Part shown: in pieces, positions 1-6,991 of the stretch
Numbering within the stretch: position 1 is the stretch's first letter
Layout of the letters: each line of letters starts with the position of its first letter
NCBI GenBank assembly: GCA_964511265.1
Contig: CAZEES010000025.1
Location: 1 to 17,157 of the forward strand
Direction: 5' to 3'
Length of the DNA stretch: 17,157 nt
Source of the DNA: Nitrosopelagicus sp964511265
GTDB taxonomy: Archaea; Thermoproteota; Nitrososphaeria; Nitrososphaerales; Nitrosopumilaceae
The notes under the pieces: generated by a model
Told to the model about the DNA's origin: nothing
The model's database searches: none
Seen by the model: the letters and a program-made list of their open reading frames with translations, nothing else
Translations under genes and position numbers: made by a program

Positions 1-38
1 AAAATCTCTTTGAGGAATATATACCGGAATCTAGTTGA
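1..38 (+). CDS. Possible C-terminal tail of an upstream gene (partial)
   Basis: The reading frame starting at base 3 gives an acidic tail ending in FEEYIPESS and a TGA stop at 36-38, which looks like the end of a protein entering from the left. A second frame also ends here (TAA at 40-42), so the frame is not certain. Too little is present to name a family. Confidence 0.25.
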   Translation, partial: NLFEEYIPESS

Positions 39-45
39 GTAATTA

Positions 46-1308
46 TTGGTTAATGTCTTAGTTGTGGGTTCTGGTGGACGTGAACACGCATTATCATGGA
101 AATTATCTGCTTCTGATAAAATTGATCAAGTGTACACTGCACCTGGAAATGGTGGTACTTCTCAAAATGTTGATCTGTCTGTTAATGATATTGAGGGATT
201 GGCAAAATTTGCTCAGGAAAAAAACTGTTTTACTGTGGTTGGACCTGAAGATCCACTTGCTGCAGGGATTGTAGATGTATTCATTGAAAAAGGCCTTCCA
301 GTATTTGGACCAACTCAAAATGCAGCACAGTTAGAATCAAGTAAAATTTGGGCAAAAGAGTTTATGAAAAGAAATTCTATCCCTACTGCCGATTTTCAAA
401 TATTTGATAATGCACAAACCGCAAAAGATTTTGTAAAATCATATGAAAAACCTGTTGTAATAAAGGCCGATGGCCTTGCTGCAGGAAAAGGTGTAATTGT
501 TTGTCAAAACAAAGATGAAGCAAATGATGCAATTGACACAATCTTAACTAAAAAATCATTTGGAGATGCAGGTTCAAAAATAATCATTGAAGAAAGAATT
601 GATGGAGTTGAAGCATCTTACATTGCCCTTTGTGATGGTAAAATAGGAATTCCTATGGCTACAAGTCAAGATCATAAACGTATTTTTGATAATGATGAAG
701 GTCCTAACACTGGTGGCATGGGCGCGTATTCTCCTACTCCAATAATTGATGAAAAACTTGCATCTGAAATACAAGAAAAAATAATTGATAAAACAATTAA
801 TGCAATGCGTCAAGAAGGAATTGATTTCAAAGGATTTCTTTATGCTGGAATAATGATTAAAGATGGCATACCATACGTTCTTGAATACAATGTTCGAATG
901 GGTGATCCTGAATGCCAGCCAATTTTGATGCGTCTTGATTCTGATTTGTACAATTATCTACGTGCATCAGCCGAAGGAAAATTAAACGAATTGCCTGAGA
1001 TCTCATGGAAAAATGATTATTCTGTATGTGTTGTATTGGCATCTAATGGATACCCTGCATCGTATCCCACTGGCGACATAATTTCTGGATTTAATGACAT
1101 TCCATCAAATTCATTTGTATTTCACGCTGGAACAAAAAATCAAGATGATGAAATAATTTCTAACGGTGGTCGTGTCTTAGGAGTTACTGCATTAGGTTCT
1201 ACCTTACAAGATGCAATCGATAATGCATATTCTGCATGCAAAAAAATACAATGGAGTAACAAGTATCAAAGAAATGATATAGGAAAAAAAGGTCTTTCTA
1301 GTTTATGA
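46..1308 (+). CDS. purD: Phosphoribosylamine-glycine ligase (GAR synthetase)
   Basis: PurD joins glycine to 5-phosphoribosylamine using ATP, the second step of de novo purine synthesis, and makes the substrate for PurN, which is also in this window. The 420-residue length is normal for the single-domain enzyme. Visible motifs are the N-terminal GSGGREHAL (8-16), the ATP-grasp segment KADGLAAGKGV (140-150), the QDHKRIFDNDEGPNTGG stretch from 208, and the metal/nucleotide segment NVRMGDPECQ (282-291), where many homologues have NxRFGDPExQ. The start is TTG at 46; an in-frame TAA at 40-42 leaves no upstream alternative, and the N-terminus begins directly with the beta strand VNVLVVG as expected. 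The stop at 1306-1308 abuts the stop of the convergent cyclo-ligase gene. Confidence 0.96.
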   Translation: MVNVLVVGSGGREHALSWKLSASDKIDQVYTAPGNGGTSQNVDLSVNDIEGLAKFAQEKNCFTVVGPEDPLAAGIVDVFIEKGLPVFGPTQNAAQLESSKIWAKEFMKRNSIPTADFQIFDNAQTAKDFVKSYEKPVVIKADGLAAGKGVIVCQNKDEANDAIDTILTKKSFGDAGSKIIIEERIDGVEASYIALCDGKIGIPMATSQDHKRIFDNDEGPNTGGMGAYSPTPIIDEKLASEIQEKIIDKTINAMRQEGIDFKGFLYAGIMIKDGIPYVLEYNVRMGDPECQPILMRLDSDLYNYLRASAEGKLNELPEISWKNDYSVCVVLASNGYPASYPTGDIISGFNDIPSNSFVFHAGTKNQDDEIISNGGRVLGVTALGSTLQDAIDNAYSACKKIQWSNKYQRNDIGKKGLSSL

Positions 1309-1887
1309 TGTTTTTATAACGTCTTTTTCTGTAATTATCCAATCCATCTTGATATCATTATCTGAAACTGGAATTGATTTGACAATTTGTTTTGAGTATG
1401 AAAGTGCAATCTTGATTGCATTGTCTCCTTCAAGATATTTATCATAAAATCCTTGTCCATAACCAATTCTGTTTCCTTCATTGTCTAATCCTACACACGG
1501 AATTAAAATCACATCATGTTTTTCCTGAATTATTGCGTTATCTTTTGGCTCTGGTATGTCAAATTCATTTTTTTCTAATTTCAAAATATCCTCAATTATT
1601 CTAAATGACATGGCACTGTTTGATATTACAGGTAATGAAACACTCTTTTTTTCATCTAATAGACGTGTGATTAAATCGACAGTTTGTACTTCACTTCCTA
1701 TTGAATAATAACAACCAATAGATTTTGCTTCTGAAATTATTTTTGTCTTCATTAATTTTGATACGATTTTCTCACTGTGGATTTCCATCAAATCAAATGA
1801 TATTGAATCTCTTTTTTCTAAAAGATGCTTACGTAAAGCAGCTTTTTCAGGATTTAATGTCAATTCCCTTTGATAATGCAGCTGCAA
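1303..1887 (-). CDS. 5-formyltetrahydrofolate cyclo-ligase family protein
   Basis: This family converts 5-formyl-THF to 5,10-methenyl-THF with ATP, returning a storage or dead-end folate to the active C1 pool. The protein has 194 residues, typical for the family. The C-terminal signature is clear: IPCVGLDNEGNRIGYGQGFYD from about 129, matching the family pattern P-G-(L/V)-x-F/L-D-x-x-G-x-R-(L/I)-G-x-G-x-G-(F/Y)-Y-D. A SxGSEVQT segment lies near 62-69. The ATG at 1887 makes a 41-base overlap with the end of folD. A TTG at 1863 would give MTLNPEKAALRK, closer to the usual short N-terminus, with a 17-base overlap. Either way the gene is probably co-transcribed and translationally coupled with folD, whose product FolD uses methenyl-THF. 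Confidence 0.9.
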   Translation of the reverse strand: MQLHYQRELTLNPEKAALRKHLLEKRDSISFDLMEIHSEKIVSKLMKTKIISEAKSIGCYYSIGSEVQTVDLITRLLDEKKSVSLPVISNSAMSFRIIEDILKLEKNEFDIPEPKDNAIIQEKHDVILIPCVGLDNEGNRIGYGQGFYDKYLEGDNAIKIALSYSKQIVKSIPVSDNDIKMDWIITEKDVIKTS

Positions 1888-2716
1888 TTACAGTATTTTT
1901 CAAAAGCATAGCAACTGTCATTGGTCCCACTCCACCTGGAACTGGTGATACAAATGATGTTTTTTCAATAATTTCTGAATAATCAGCATCGCCTGATAAT
2001 TTTCCTTCATGTCTTGTAGTTGCAACATCGATAACTACAGCTCCCTCTTTTATCATATCGGGTGTAAGCTTGAAAATCTCTCTATTGCCCACTCCTGTTA
2101 TTATTATATCCGAGTCCAAACAAATTTTCTTTAGATCTTTAGTTTTTGAATGACATGTAGTTACAGTTGCATTATTTTGTAATAAAAGATGATACAGTGG
2201 TTTTCCTACTAAATTACTTCTATTGATCACCACTACATTTTTTCCTTCTAATTCAATATTGTAATATTTACACATCTCAATTATGCCTGAAGGCGTACAT
2301 GCAACCAAAATTGCTTTTCCTATTACTAAGAGTCCAACATTTGGTGGTGTTAAACCATCAACATCTTTCTCTGGTAAAATCTGTGTTGTTGTATTAAACT
2401 CACTGAGATGTGATGGAAGTGGAAGTTGTACTAAAATACCATGTACTGTTTCATCTTCATTTAATTTTTCAATTAATTGGTTTAATTCTTCTTGTGTAAT
2501 GTCTGCTGATGGCGTATGATCTTTTGTTAATATTCCAACTTCTTCACACGCTTTGTGTTTATTTCTTACATAAGTTGCTGAAGCTGGATTATTTCCAACT
2601 AAAATTGTTGCAAGACATGGATTGATTCCTTTTGATTTCAAGTCATTAGTTATTTTTGAAACTTTGTCTTTGATATTTTTTGCAACTTCTAAACCATCAA
2701 TTTTTGTTCCAGTCAA
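1847..2716 (-). CDS. folD: Bifunctional methylene-THF dehydrogenase / methenyl-THF cyclohydrolase
   Basis: FolD interconverts 5,10-methylene-, 5,10-methenyl- and 10-formyl-THF in the cytoplasm and so feeds PurN with 10-formyl-THF. The 289-residue length is standard. Visible motifs are SATYVRNKHKACEEVG (46-61), with catalytic Tyr49 and Lys53 in the Y-x3-K arrangement, GILVQLPLP (93-101), KDVDG (117-121) of the folate site, NRSNLVGKP (165-173) of the NADP Rossmann site, and PVPGGVGPMT (258-267). The start is TTG at 2716, with TGT as the following residues; no ATG is available nearby. A TATA-like element centred about 27 bases upstream suggests a leaderless message. Its neighbour downstream is the formyl-THF cyclo-ligase, which overlaps it. 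Confidence 0.96.
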   Translation of the reverse strand: MTGTKIDGLEVAKNIKDKVSKITNDLKSKGINPCLATILVGNNPASATYVRNKHKACEEVGILTKDHTPSADITQEELNQLIEKLNEDETVHGILVQLPLPSHLSEFNTTTQILPEKDVDGLTPPNVGLLVIGKAILVACTPSGIIEMCKYYNIELEGKNVVVINRSNLVGKPLYHLLLQNNATVTTCHSKTKDLKKICLDSDIIITGVGNREIFKLTPDMIKEGAVVIDVATTRHEGKLSGDADYSEIIEKTSFVSPVPGGVGPMTVAMLLKNTVIAAALSKGIDIKS

Positions 2717-2738
2717 TGATGGTTAATTCTCAAAGCTA

Positions 2739-2750
2739 ATAATAAATCCT
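2739..2750 (-). promoter_or_regulatory. TATA box of folD
   Basis: On the minus strand this reads AGGATTTATTAT, centred about 27 bases before the TTG start at 2716. The spacing fits an archaeal TATA box giving a leaderless folD/cyclo-ligase transcript. It shares the 80-base divergent region 2717-2796 with the ABM-domain gene. Inferred from spacing and sequence only. Confidence 0.45.
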
Positions 2751-2796
2751 TGAAAATCACCGAAAAGAAATTATTTGGTTAAGAAAAATCAATGTT

Positions 2797-3081
2797 ATGT
2801 TCGTTGCAATTGTTGAAATTGTTCTTAAAGATGAGAAAAAAGATGATTTTAAGACTTGGATAACAGAATCAAACAAAACTTTATCAAAATTTGATGGTTT
2901 TGTTTCAAGAAGATTATTAGAATCACGAGATGGTGGAAATCGAATAATGGTTGAATTCCAAGATATGGAGTCATTCCAAAAAATGCATTCTAGTCCAGAA
3001 CACTCACAATTTGCTAATCAATTACCCGAATTTATGGCTCAACCGCCACAACGTAATTTCTTTCAAGTAGTTGCAGAATAA
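2797..3081 (+). CDS. ABM-fold (antibiotic biosynthesis monooxygenase-like) small protein
   Basis: The 94-residue protein has the pattern of a dimeric alpha/beta-barrel ABM domain: strand FVAIVEIVLK, a helix, FDGFVSRRLLES (32-43), a basic/acidic strand NRIMVEFQDMESFQKMHSS (48-66) and a helix with His64 and His69. The family includes cofactor-free quinone-forming monooxygenases, haem-degrading enzymes and small dimers of unknown role, and nothing here decides between them. There is no signal peptide or membrane segment, so it should be cytoplasmic. It is followed after one base by a cupin gene on the same strand, so the two are probably one transcript. A weak TATA-like AATTATTTGG lies near 2769-2778. 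Confidence 0.8.
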   Translation: MFVAIVEIVLKDEKKDDFKTWITESNKTLSKFDGFVSRRLLESRDGGNRIMVEFQDMESFQKMHSSPEHSQFANQLPEFMAQPPQRNFFQVVAE

Positions 3082-3082
3082 C

Positions 3083-3403
3083 ATGAAATTTGAGTATGAT
3101 ACTACTGAATACATTCGAAAAATAAACAACGGAAATTCATATTTTAACACATTTCTTGATAAGAATACTCTTGCTGCAGGAATCTTGGTTTTAAAACCTG
3201 GTGAAGAAGATACACAACTTCCACATGAATCTGATGAAATGTATTATGTTTTAGATGGTGATGGATTTTTAAAAATAAAAAATAAAAAGTATAAATTAAA
3301 AAAGGGAAAAGCATTCTTTGTACCAAAAGATACAGAACATTATTTTTTTGGAAATAAGAAAAAATTAACTGTATTGTATTTTTTTGGTGGTCCTGATTCT
3401 TAA
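3083..3403 (+). CDS. Single-domain cupin protein
   Basis: The protein has 106 residues from the ATG at 3083, which lies two bases after the TAA of the ABM gene. A TTG at 3071 would add four residues but overlaps that gene, so I prefer ATG. Cupin motif 1 is recognisable as PGEEDTQLPHESDEMYYVLDG (39-59) and motif 2 as GKAFFVPKDTEHYFF (75-89). Candidate metal ligands are His48, Glu52 (or Asp51) and His86; the second histidine of the classical HxH pair is Ser50, so metal binding may be altered. Function is unknown; the family covers dioxygenases, isomerases and sugar- or metal-binding proteins. Pairing with an ABM-fold protein hints at a small oxygenase or quinone-related module, which is inference. 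The stop codon overlaps that of convergent purN. Confidence 0.82.
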   Translation: MKFEYDTTEYIRKINNGNSYFNTFLDKNTLAAGILVLKPGEEDTQLPHESDEMYYVLDGDGFLKIKNKKYKLKKGKAFFVPKDTEHYFFGNKKKLTVLYFFGGPDS

Positions 3404-4041
3404 CTTAAAATTTTAACTTTTCTTCCTCTGATTGATATTTTCTTTTTAGCAAAAAGCTCTACTGCTTTTGGATAAATCTCATGTTCTTTTACAAGAATTT
3501 TCTTTGATAGTGTTCTCTCTGTGTCATTGTTACTCACTTTAACAATTTCTTGTATAATTATTGGACCTGTATCTACGCCCTCATCTACAAAATGAACCGT
3601 ACACCCAGAAAATTTAGCTCCAAACTCAATTGCCTGTTTTTGTGCATCTAATCCTGAAAATGCTGGTAGAAGTGCAGGATGGATGTTTAAAATTCTATTT
3701 TTATATTCTTTAATGAAATATGGACTAATAATTCTCATAAATCCTGCTAAACATACCAGTCCATTTGTAGGTGTAACCTTGTATTTTTTTAAAACGGAGA
3801 TAATTTCTTTATCGTATTGTTGTCTTTTGCCTTTGTAATTGACACTATCGATTATCTCAGTTTGAACTCCAAGTTTTTTTGCAATCGCTAATCCTTTTGC
3901 ATTTGGTCTGTTAGAAATAACTACTGCTGGATCTATTGGAATTTTTTGTTTTTTAATTGCCTTAAGAATCGATTCCATATTACTCCCTCTTCCAGAAATT
4001 AGAATTCCTAAGTGCAGCAATAACTGTATTCTATTTCTCAT
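3400..4041 (-). CDS. purN: Phosphoribosylglycinamide formyltransferase
   Basis: PurN transfers the formyl group of 10-formyl-THF to GAR, the third step of purine synthesis. Motifs, numbered from the ATG at 4041, are the phosphate loop ISGRGSN (15-21), LAGFMRIIS (98-106), NIHPALLPAF (119-128) and DEGVDTGPII (153-162). The catalytic triad equivalent to E. coli Asn106, His108 and Asp144 is present as Asn119, His121 and Asp157, with constant offset 13. The annotated N-terminus carries about ten more residues than usual. A TTG at 4020 would give MLHLGILISGRGSN, the usual length, and lies about 26 bases after an AT-rich TATA-like stretch at 4042-4051, so TTG 4020 with a leaderless message is a serious alternative. 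Its substrates come from PurD and FolD nearby. Confidence 0.95.
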   Translation of the reverse strand: MRNRIQLLLHLGILISGRGSNMESILKAIKKQKIPIDPAVVISNRPNAKGLAIAKKLGVQTEIIDSVNYKGKRQQYDKEIISVLKKYKVTPTNGLVCLAGFMRIISPYFIKEYKNRILNIHPALLPAFSGLDAQKQAIEFGAKFSGCTVHFVDEGVDTGPIIIQEIVKVSNNDTERTLSKKILVKEHEIYPKAVELFAKKKISIRGRKVKILS

Positions 4042-4114
4042 GAAAATAAAGCATTGGATTGTAAAGTAAACACGTCGAAAGAAAGCTTATCTGATAAAGA
4101 ATTTTTTGGTTATT

Positions 4115-4195
4115 ATGGGAATACTATCAAAGATTATGATATTAGGAGGCATATTTGTTCTCTCCTATGGTATATTTACAATGGTTGGTGTCTAA
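4115..4195 (+). CDS. Putative 26-residue single-pass membrane microprotein
   Basis: An ATG at 4115 opens 26 codons closed by TAA at 4193-4195. The product starts MGILSKIMILGG and continues IFVLSYGIFTMVGV: one short basic position (Lys6) followed by about 20 nonpolar residues, the size of one transmembrane helix. It lies alone in the 248-base region between purN (divergent) and the nuclease gene. A weak TATA-like CTTATCT centred near 4089 is about 26 bases upstream, which would fit a leaderless message. The length is too short for ORF statistics and no homologue can be checked, so this is a candidate only. Confidence 0.4.
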   Translation: MGILSKIMILGGIFVLSYGIFTMVGV

Positions 4196-4247
4196 TAATG
4201 CAAGTTTTTTCTATAAATAGAACTTGAATTGTTTGTTTGTTAACATT

Positions 4248-4262
4248 TTGCAAAACTTGCAA
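4248..4262. promoter_or_regulatory. Operator-like dyad TTGCAA-N3-TTGCAA before the nuclease TATA box
   Basis: Two copies of the self-complementary hexamer TTGCAA (4248-4253 and 4257-4262) are separated by AAC, forming a perfect 6-3-6 dyad that ends at the edge of the TATA-like ATTTATAATC. The 10-mer AAAACTTGCA (4252-4261) also pairs with TGCAAGTTTT at 4199-4208. The position suits a transcription-factor site. The binding protein is unknown. Confidence 0.4.
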
Positions 4263-4271
4263 TTTATAATC
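4262..4271 (+). promoter_or_regulatory. TATA box of the beta-CASP nuclease gene
   Basis: ATTTATAATC is centred 24 to 27 bases before the GTG (4290) and TTG (4293) start candidates, the spacing expected for a leaderless archaeal transcript. A second TATA-like CTATAAATAG lies at 4211-4220 and would leave a leader of about 50 bases. Confidence 0.5.
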
Positions 4272-4289
4272 AAAACTTTATGATGTAAA

Positions 4290-5270
4290 GTGTTGAGAAA
4301 CATTCGACTGACAAAAAATGGAATTGAATGTACAAATTCTACTTCTACCGTATATCTAGATCCAAAAAAAATACAAAATGAAGGCATACATTTTGTTTCA
4401 CATGCTCATATTGATCATCTTCCAAATGGTGGTGATGGTTCTATCTTATCTTCTAATGAAACCAATAAAATTGCAGAATTACGAGGCTTCACACTCAAAA
4501 ACTCTGTTTCCACACTAGAAAATTTTACTCTTATAGACAGTGGTCATATTTTTGGTTCCAAGGGGCTTTTCTTTGATGATATATTTTACACTGGAGATAT
4601 ATCAACACGAGACCGTGGTTTTCTAAAAGGTGCAAAAATTCCTAAATGTAAAACTCTAATTACTGAATGTACATTTGGACTGCCTGAATTTGTTTTTCCT
4701 TCTGTTACTGAGATTGTTAAACAAGTAAATGAAATAATTGCTAATTTGTATTCTAAAGGAAAACCTATACTTCTCCTTGGATATGAACTAGGAAAAGCAC
4801 AAACACTATCTCAATTGTTTGGTGACTGGGATCCAATCTATTATCATGACTCTGTAAAAAAGATGAATGACTTGCATCGCTCAATGGGTGTTCCGCTAAA
4901 AGACTCCATAGGCCACACCGAAGCTGAATCACGAGGACTTTTAGATAAAAAACCCTGGGTGATGATTGCACCAATGATGAGTGCAAAAAATAATTTTATC
5001 AAACACATGAAATCAAAATATGATGCCATAACAATTGGATTTAGTGGATGGGCAAATTCAAAGAAATTTGGCTTCTCAAGAGGAACTGATTATTCTATGC
5101 CTCTAAGTGATCATTGTGATTATAATGAATTACATGATTTAGTGAAAGAGTCTGGGGCTGAAAAAATTTACACTATACATGGCTTTGTTGATGAATTTGC
5201 TATGGATTTGAACAAATTAGGATTTTCTGCTCAGCCATTACGTGAAATCTCTTTGGATAATTTTTGTTAA
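4290..5270 (+). CDS. Metallo-beta-lactamase / beta-CASP family exonuclease-like protein
   Basis: The 326-residue protein belongs to the branch of MBL-fold nucleases related to mRNA 3'-end processing factors and to the ligase-associated DNA exonucleases. The signature HAHIDH (38-43) gives ligands His38, His40, Asp42 and His43. Further metal-site elements are SGHIFGS (84-90), TGDIS (101-105, Asp103), the beta-CASP part from about 150 to 260 and SDHCDYNEL (273-281) with His275, then IHG (296-298) with His297. All catalytic positions appear intact. The start is GTG at 4290 or TTG at 4293; both follow the TATA box closely. No ligase or polyadenylation gene lies next to it here, so whether it acts on DNA or RNA cannot be decided from context. 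It converges on the zinc-ribbon gene. Confidence 0.88.
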   Translation: MLRNIRLTKNGIECTNSTSTVYLDPKKIQNEGIHFVSHAHIDHLPNGGDGSILSSNETNKIAELRGFTLKNSVSTLENFTLIDSGHIFGSKGLFFDDIFYTGDISTRDRGFLKGAKIPKCKTLITECTFGLPEFVFPSVTEIVKQVNEIIANLYSKGKPILLLGYELGKAQTLSQLFGDWDPIYYHDSVKKMNDLHRSMGVPLKDSIGHTEAESRGLLDKKPWVMIAPMMSAKNNFIKHMKSKYDAITIGFSGWANSKKFGFSRGTDYSMPLSDHCDYNELHDLVKESGAEKIYTIHGFVDEFAMDLNKLGFSAQPLREISLDNFC

Positions 5271-5327
5271 TCGAATTTTTACAACAATTATGATTATCTT
5301 GAAAAAAATACCACTATTTGTGGAAAT

Positions 5328-6287
5328 CTAGCAAACTGCTTCTCTAATTGTTTGTCCTGGGAAATTTTTATCAAACCACTCTTTGTATTTTGGCTCATTG
5401 TCATATCTATCTAAATAATGCTGCAAGTCTTTCTCAGGATCTGGAAAGCCAGGAATTCTTATTTCTTTGTCTCCTGTTTGTGGAACCAAAACCTCCCTAA
5501 TTGTTTGTCCTGGGAAATTTTTATCAAACCACTCTTTGTATTTTGGCTCATTGTCGTATCTATCCTGATAATGTTTCAAATCCTTTCCGGGTGCGGGGAA
5601 ATTAGGAACTTTGGTAGATGAAACTAATACTGCTTCACTTTGACATGTTAGTCTCTCTTCTACTTGTATATTTGATGAAAACAAATCTGAACTACTGTTC
5701 ATGTATACTGCACCTCCACCAATTATGATTATTGCAATTATTCCTATGATAATTCCTGTTGCTTTTCCTTTACTTGATTTTTTTACACTGGTGCGGTCTG
5801 CCTCTACGTGTTCTATGAATTTCTCTTCTATGGTTGGCTCTTTTGATGCCAATTCTTCTTTTTTTCTTGGTTGTGGCTCAGTTGCTTTTAGCCCACATTC
5901 AGTACAAAACTGATTATTATCTAAAATTTTTGCCCCACACCCATTACACAATTTTGAAGATTCTTCTGACGAATCTGTAATTCTGCTTGGCTTAACGTAG
6001 GGTTTATCTGATGTTGCTTTTACCTCTGTAATCTTAAATGATGATTCCGTCGTCTTTCTAATTCTAGGAAAATTACTTGGTTGTCTTTCTGATGCTTTCA
6101 TCTTGCTTGTCATTTGTCTATGTCTTGGAGTCAAATACTGCTCAACTAATGCATCAACATATTTTCTATCTTGCATTGAAATCATACTCCTTTTTTGAAA
6201 TGATTCGATAATCTGCTTTAACCTGTCTGGATTTCCTTTTCCTATCTCTAGGAGTTTTAATGCATCGTCGATAGTTGAATCTGACAT
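5328..6287 (-). CDS. Zinc-ribbon membrane protein with two C-terminal RYDNEPKYKEWF modules
   Basis: The 319-residue protein has four parts. Residues 1-60 are helical and charged (KLLEIGKGNPDRLKQIIESF near 11-30), a type I associate with thaumarchaeal zinc-ribbon proteins. A zinc ribbon follows, with Cys114, Cys117, Cys128 and Cys131 (CNGCGAK then CTECGLK). After a charged linker comes one membrane helix at about 176-196 (GIIIGIIAIIIIGGGAVY). The C-terminal part, residues 228-319, holds two copies of a module of about 38 residues with the shared core DRYDNEPKYKEWFDKNFPG, spaced 51 residues apart. Two lone cysteines, 215 and 319, flank the modules and could form a disulphide if this part is outside the cell. 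No enzymatic motif is visible; it may be a sensor or anchoring protein. Function unknown. Confidence 0.75.
   Translation of the reverse strand: MSDSTIDDALKLLEIGKGNPDRLKQIIESFQKRSMISMQDRKYVDALVEQYLTPRHRQMTSKMKASERQPSNFPRIRKTTESSFKITEVKATSDKPYVKPSRITDSSEESSKLCNGCGAKILDNNQFCTECGLKATEPQPRKKEELASKEPTIEEKFIEHVEADRTSVKKSSKGKATGIIIGIIAIIIIGGGAVYMNSSSDLFSSNIQVEERLTCQSEAVLVSSTKVPNFPAPGKDLKHYQDRYDNEPKYKEWFDKNFPGQTIREVLVPQTGDKEIRIPGFPDPEKDLQHYLDRYDNEPKYKEWFDKNFPGQTIREAVC
5344..5402. repeat. Direct repeat, copy 1 (within the zinc-ribbon membrane protein gene)
   Basis: These 59 bases are identical to 5497-5555, 153 bases (51 codons) away. Similarity continues with scattered mismatches beyond 5402. The repeat encodes the second C-terminal module on the minus strand. 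Confidence 0.9.
5497..5555. repeat. Direct repeat, copy 2 (within the zinc-ribbon membrane protein gene)
   Basis: Identical to 5344-5402 over 59 bases, including synonymous positions. It encodes the first C-terminal module on the minus strand. Confidence 0.9.
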
Positions 6288-6309
6288 GTAATTAATGCTG
6301 CATTGAAAT

Positions 6310-6320
6310 GTTTATAAAAA
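6310..6320 (-). promoter_or_regulatory. TATA box of the zinc-ribbon membrane protein gene
   Basis: The minus strand reads TTTTTATAAAC, centred about 28 bases before the ATG at 6287. It sits in the 44-base gap after the PNPOx-fold gene, so the zinc-ribbon gene probably has its own promoter. Confidence 0.55.
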
Positions 6321-6331
6321 TTGGTACTGAC

Positions 6332-6964
6332 TTACCACTCTTCATCCGTTTTCAGTATTGGTTTGTCATTCTCAATGGCAAATCCCATGATTTCCAATGT
6401 ATCTTGTGCTGTTTTTGAATTTCTAATTAAGATGTTCTCTGCAAGTTCAATTCGTTTCTGTTTTGACATATTTTGCCCAATTTTGTATTTTCCATTAATC
6501 TCGTTAGGCATAATCTTGATTACGGCTACTTCATCAAGAACTTGCATATCTTCCCTCATAGGCTCATATTTGCCCTCTGGTTGGTATTTTTTCATCAGTG
6601 CATTTAGTGCAAGAACCTTCTCTGATGAGTCACTGACTATTCCAGCTTCTCCTTTTATTACTACGCTGATGTATAATGTATCTGCTAATGATGCATCATT
6701 AGGGTCAAAAAAATATGATGGCAAAAACTCTAAATTTCTATCTACTTCAAATCCTACTTTGGAATTTCGTTTAATATTATCTAGTTTTTCGCCTCTTATG
6801 TGAGAATGCATGTATACCATTTCATTGATTAAAACAAAATTCATAGGAATAATTTGTGGATATCCATTTCCATCTATGCTGGAAACTCTTCCCGTTTGTT
6901 CTTCATTTAAAAATTGAACAATCTTATCTTTAGACTTGATAACTAATTTTCCTAATAGCTGCAT
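6332..6964 (-). CDS. PNPOx-fold (pyridoxamine 5'-phosphate oxidase-like) flavoprotein
   Basis: The 210-residue protein has the split-barrel pattern of the FMN- or F420-binding PNPOx-like superfamily: a helix KIVQFLNEEQTGRVSSID (14-31), the strands GYPQIIPMNFVL (34-45) and MVYMHSHIRGEKLDNIKRN (49-67), then KVGFEVD (69-75). This part resembles the NimA-type branch. The C-terminal region 160-210 is extra, helical and unassigned. The family includes flavin- or F420-dependent reductases and haem-binding proteins; the cofactor cannot be told from sequence alone. It follows the luciferase-like oxidoreductase gene by 27 bases on the same strand, so the two probably share a transcript and perhaps a deazaflavin or flavin cofactor, which is inference. 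Confidence 0.82.
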   Translation of the reverse strand: MQLLGKLVIKSKDKIVQFLNEEQTGRVSSIDGNGYPQIIPMNFVLINEMVYMHSHIRGEKLDNIKRNSKVGFEVDRNLEFLPSYFFDPNDASLADTLYISVVIKGEAGIVSDSSEKVLALNALMKKYQPEGKYEPMREDMQVLDEVAVIKIMPNEINGKYKIGQNMSKQKRIELAENILIRNSKTAQDTLEIMGFAIENDKPILKTDEEW

Positions 6965-6991
6965 ATGCTTAGAATTTTCTTATCAGTTAAA

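Noticed and set aside
4155..4220. A 21-codon TTG-started ORF preceded by AGGAGG (4144-4149)
   Set aside because: It overlaps the hydrophobic 26-codon ORF in another frame, runs into the TATA-like CTATAAATAG, and the AGGAGG is explained by Leu-Gly-Gly codons of that ORF. Kept as a minor alternative only.
5344..5555. Repeat pair as a CRISPR or mobile-element signature
   Set aside because: There are only two copies, in frame within a coding region and 51 codons apart, encoding a protein module.
6321..6803. Plus-strand open frame of 160 codons
   Set aside because: It is antisense to the PNPOx-fold gene, serine/phenylalanine-rich, and the minus-strand frame has clear family motifs.
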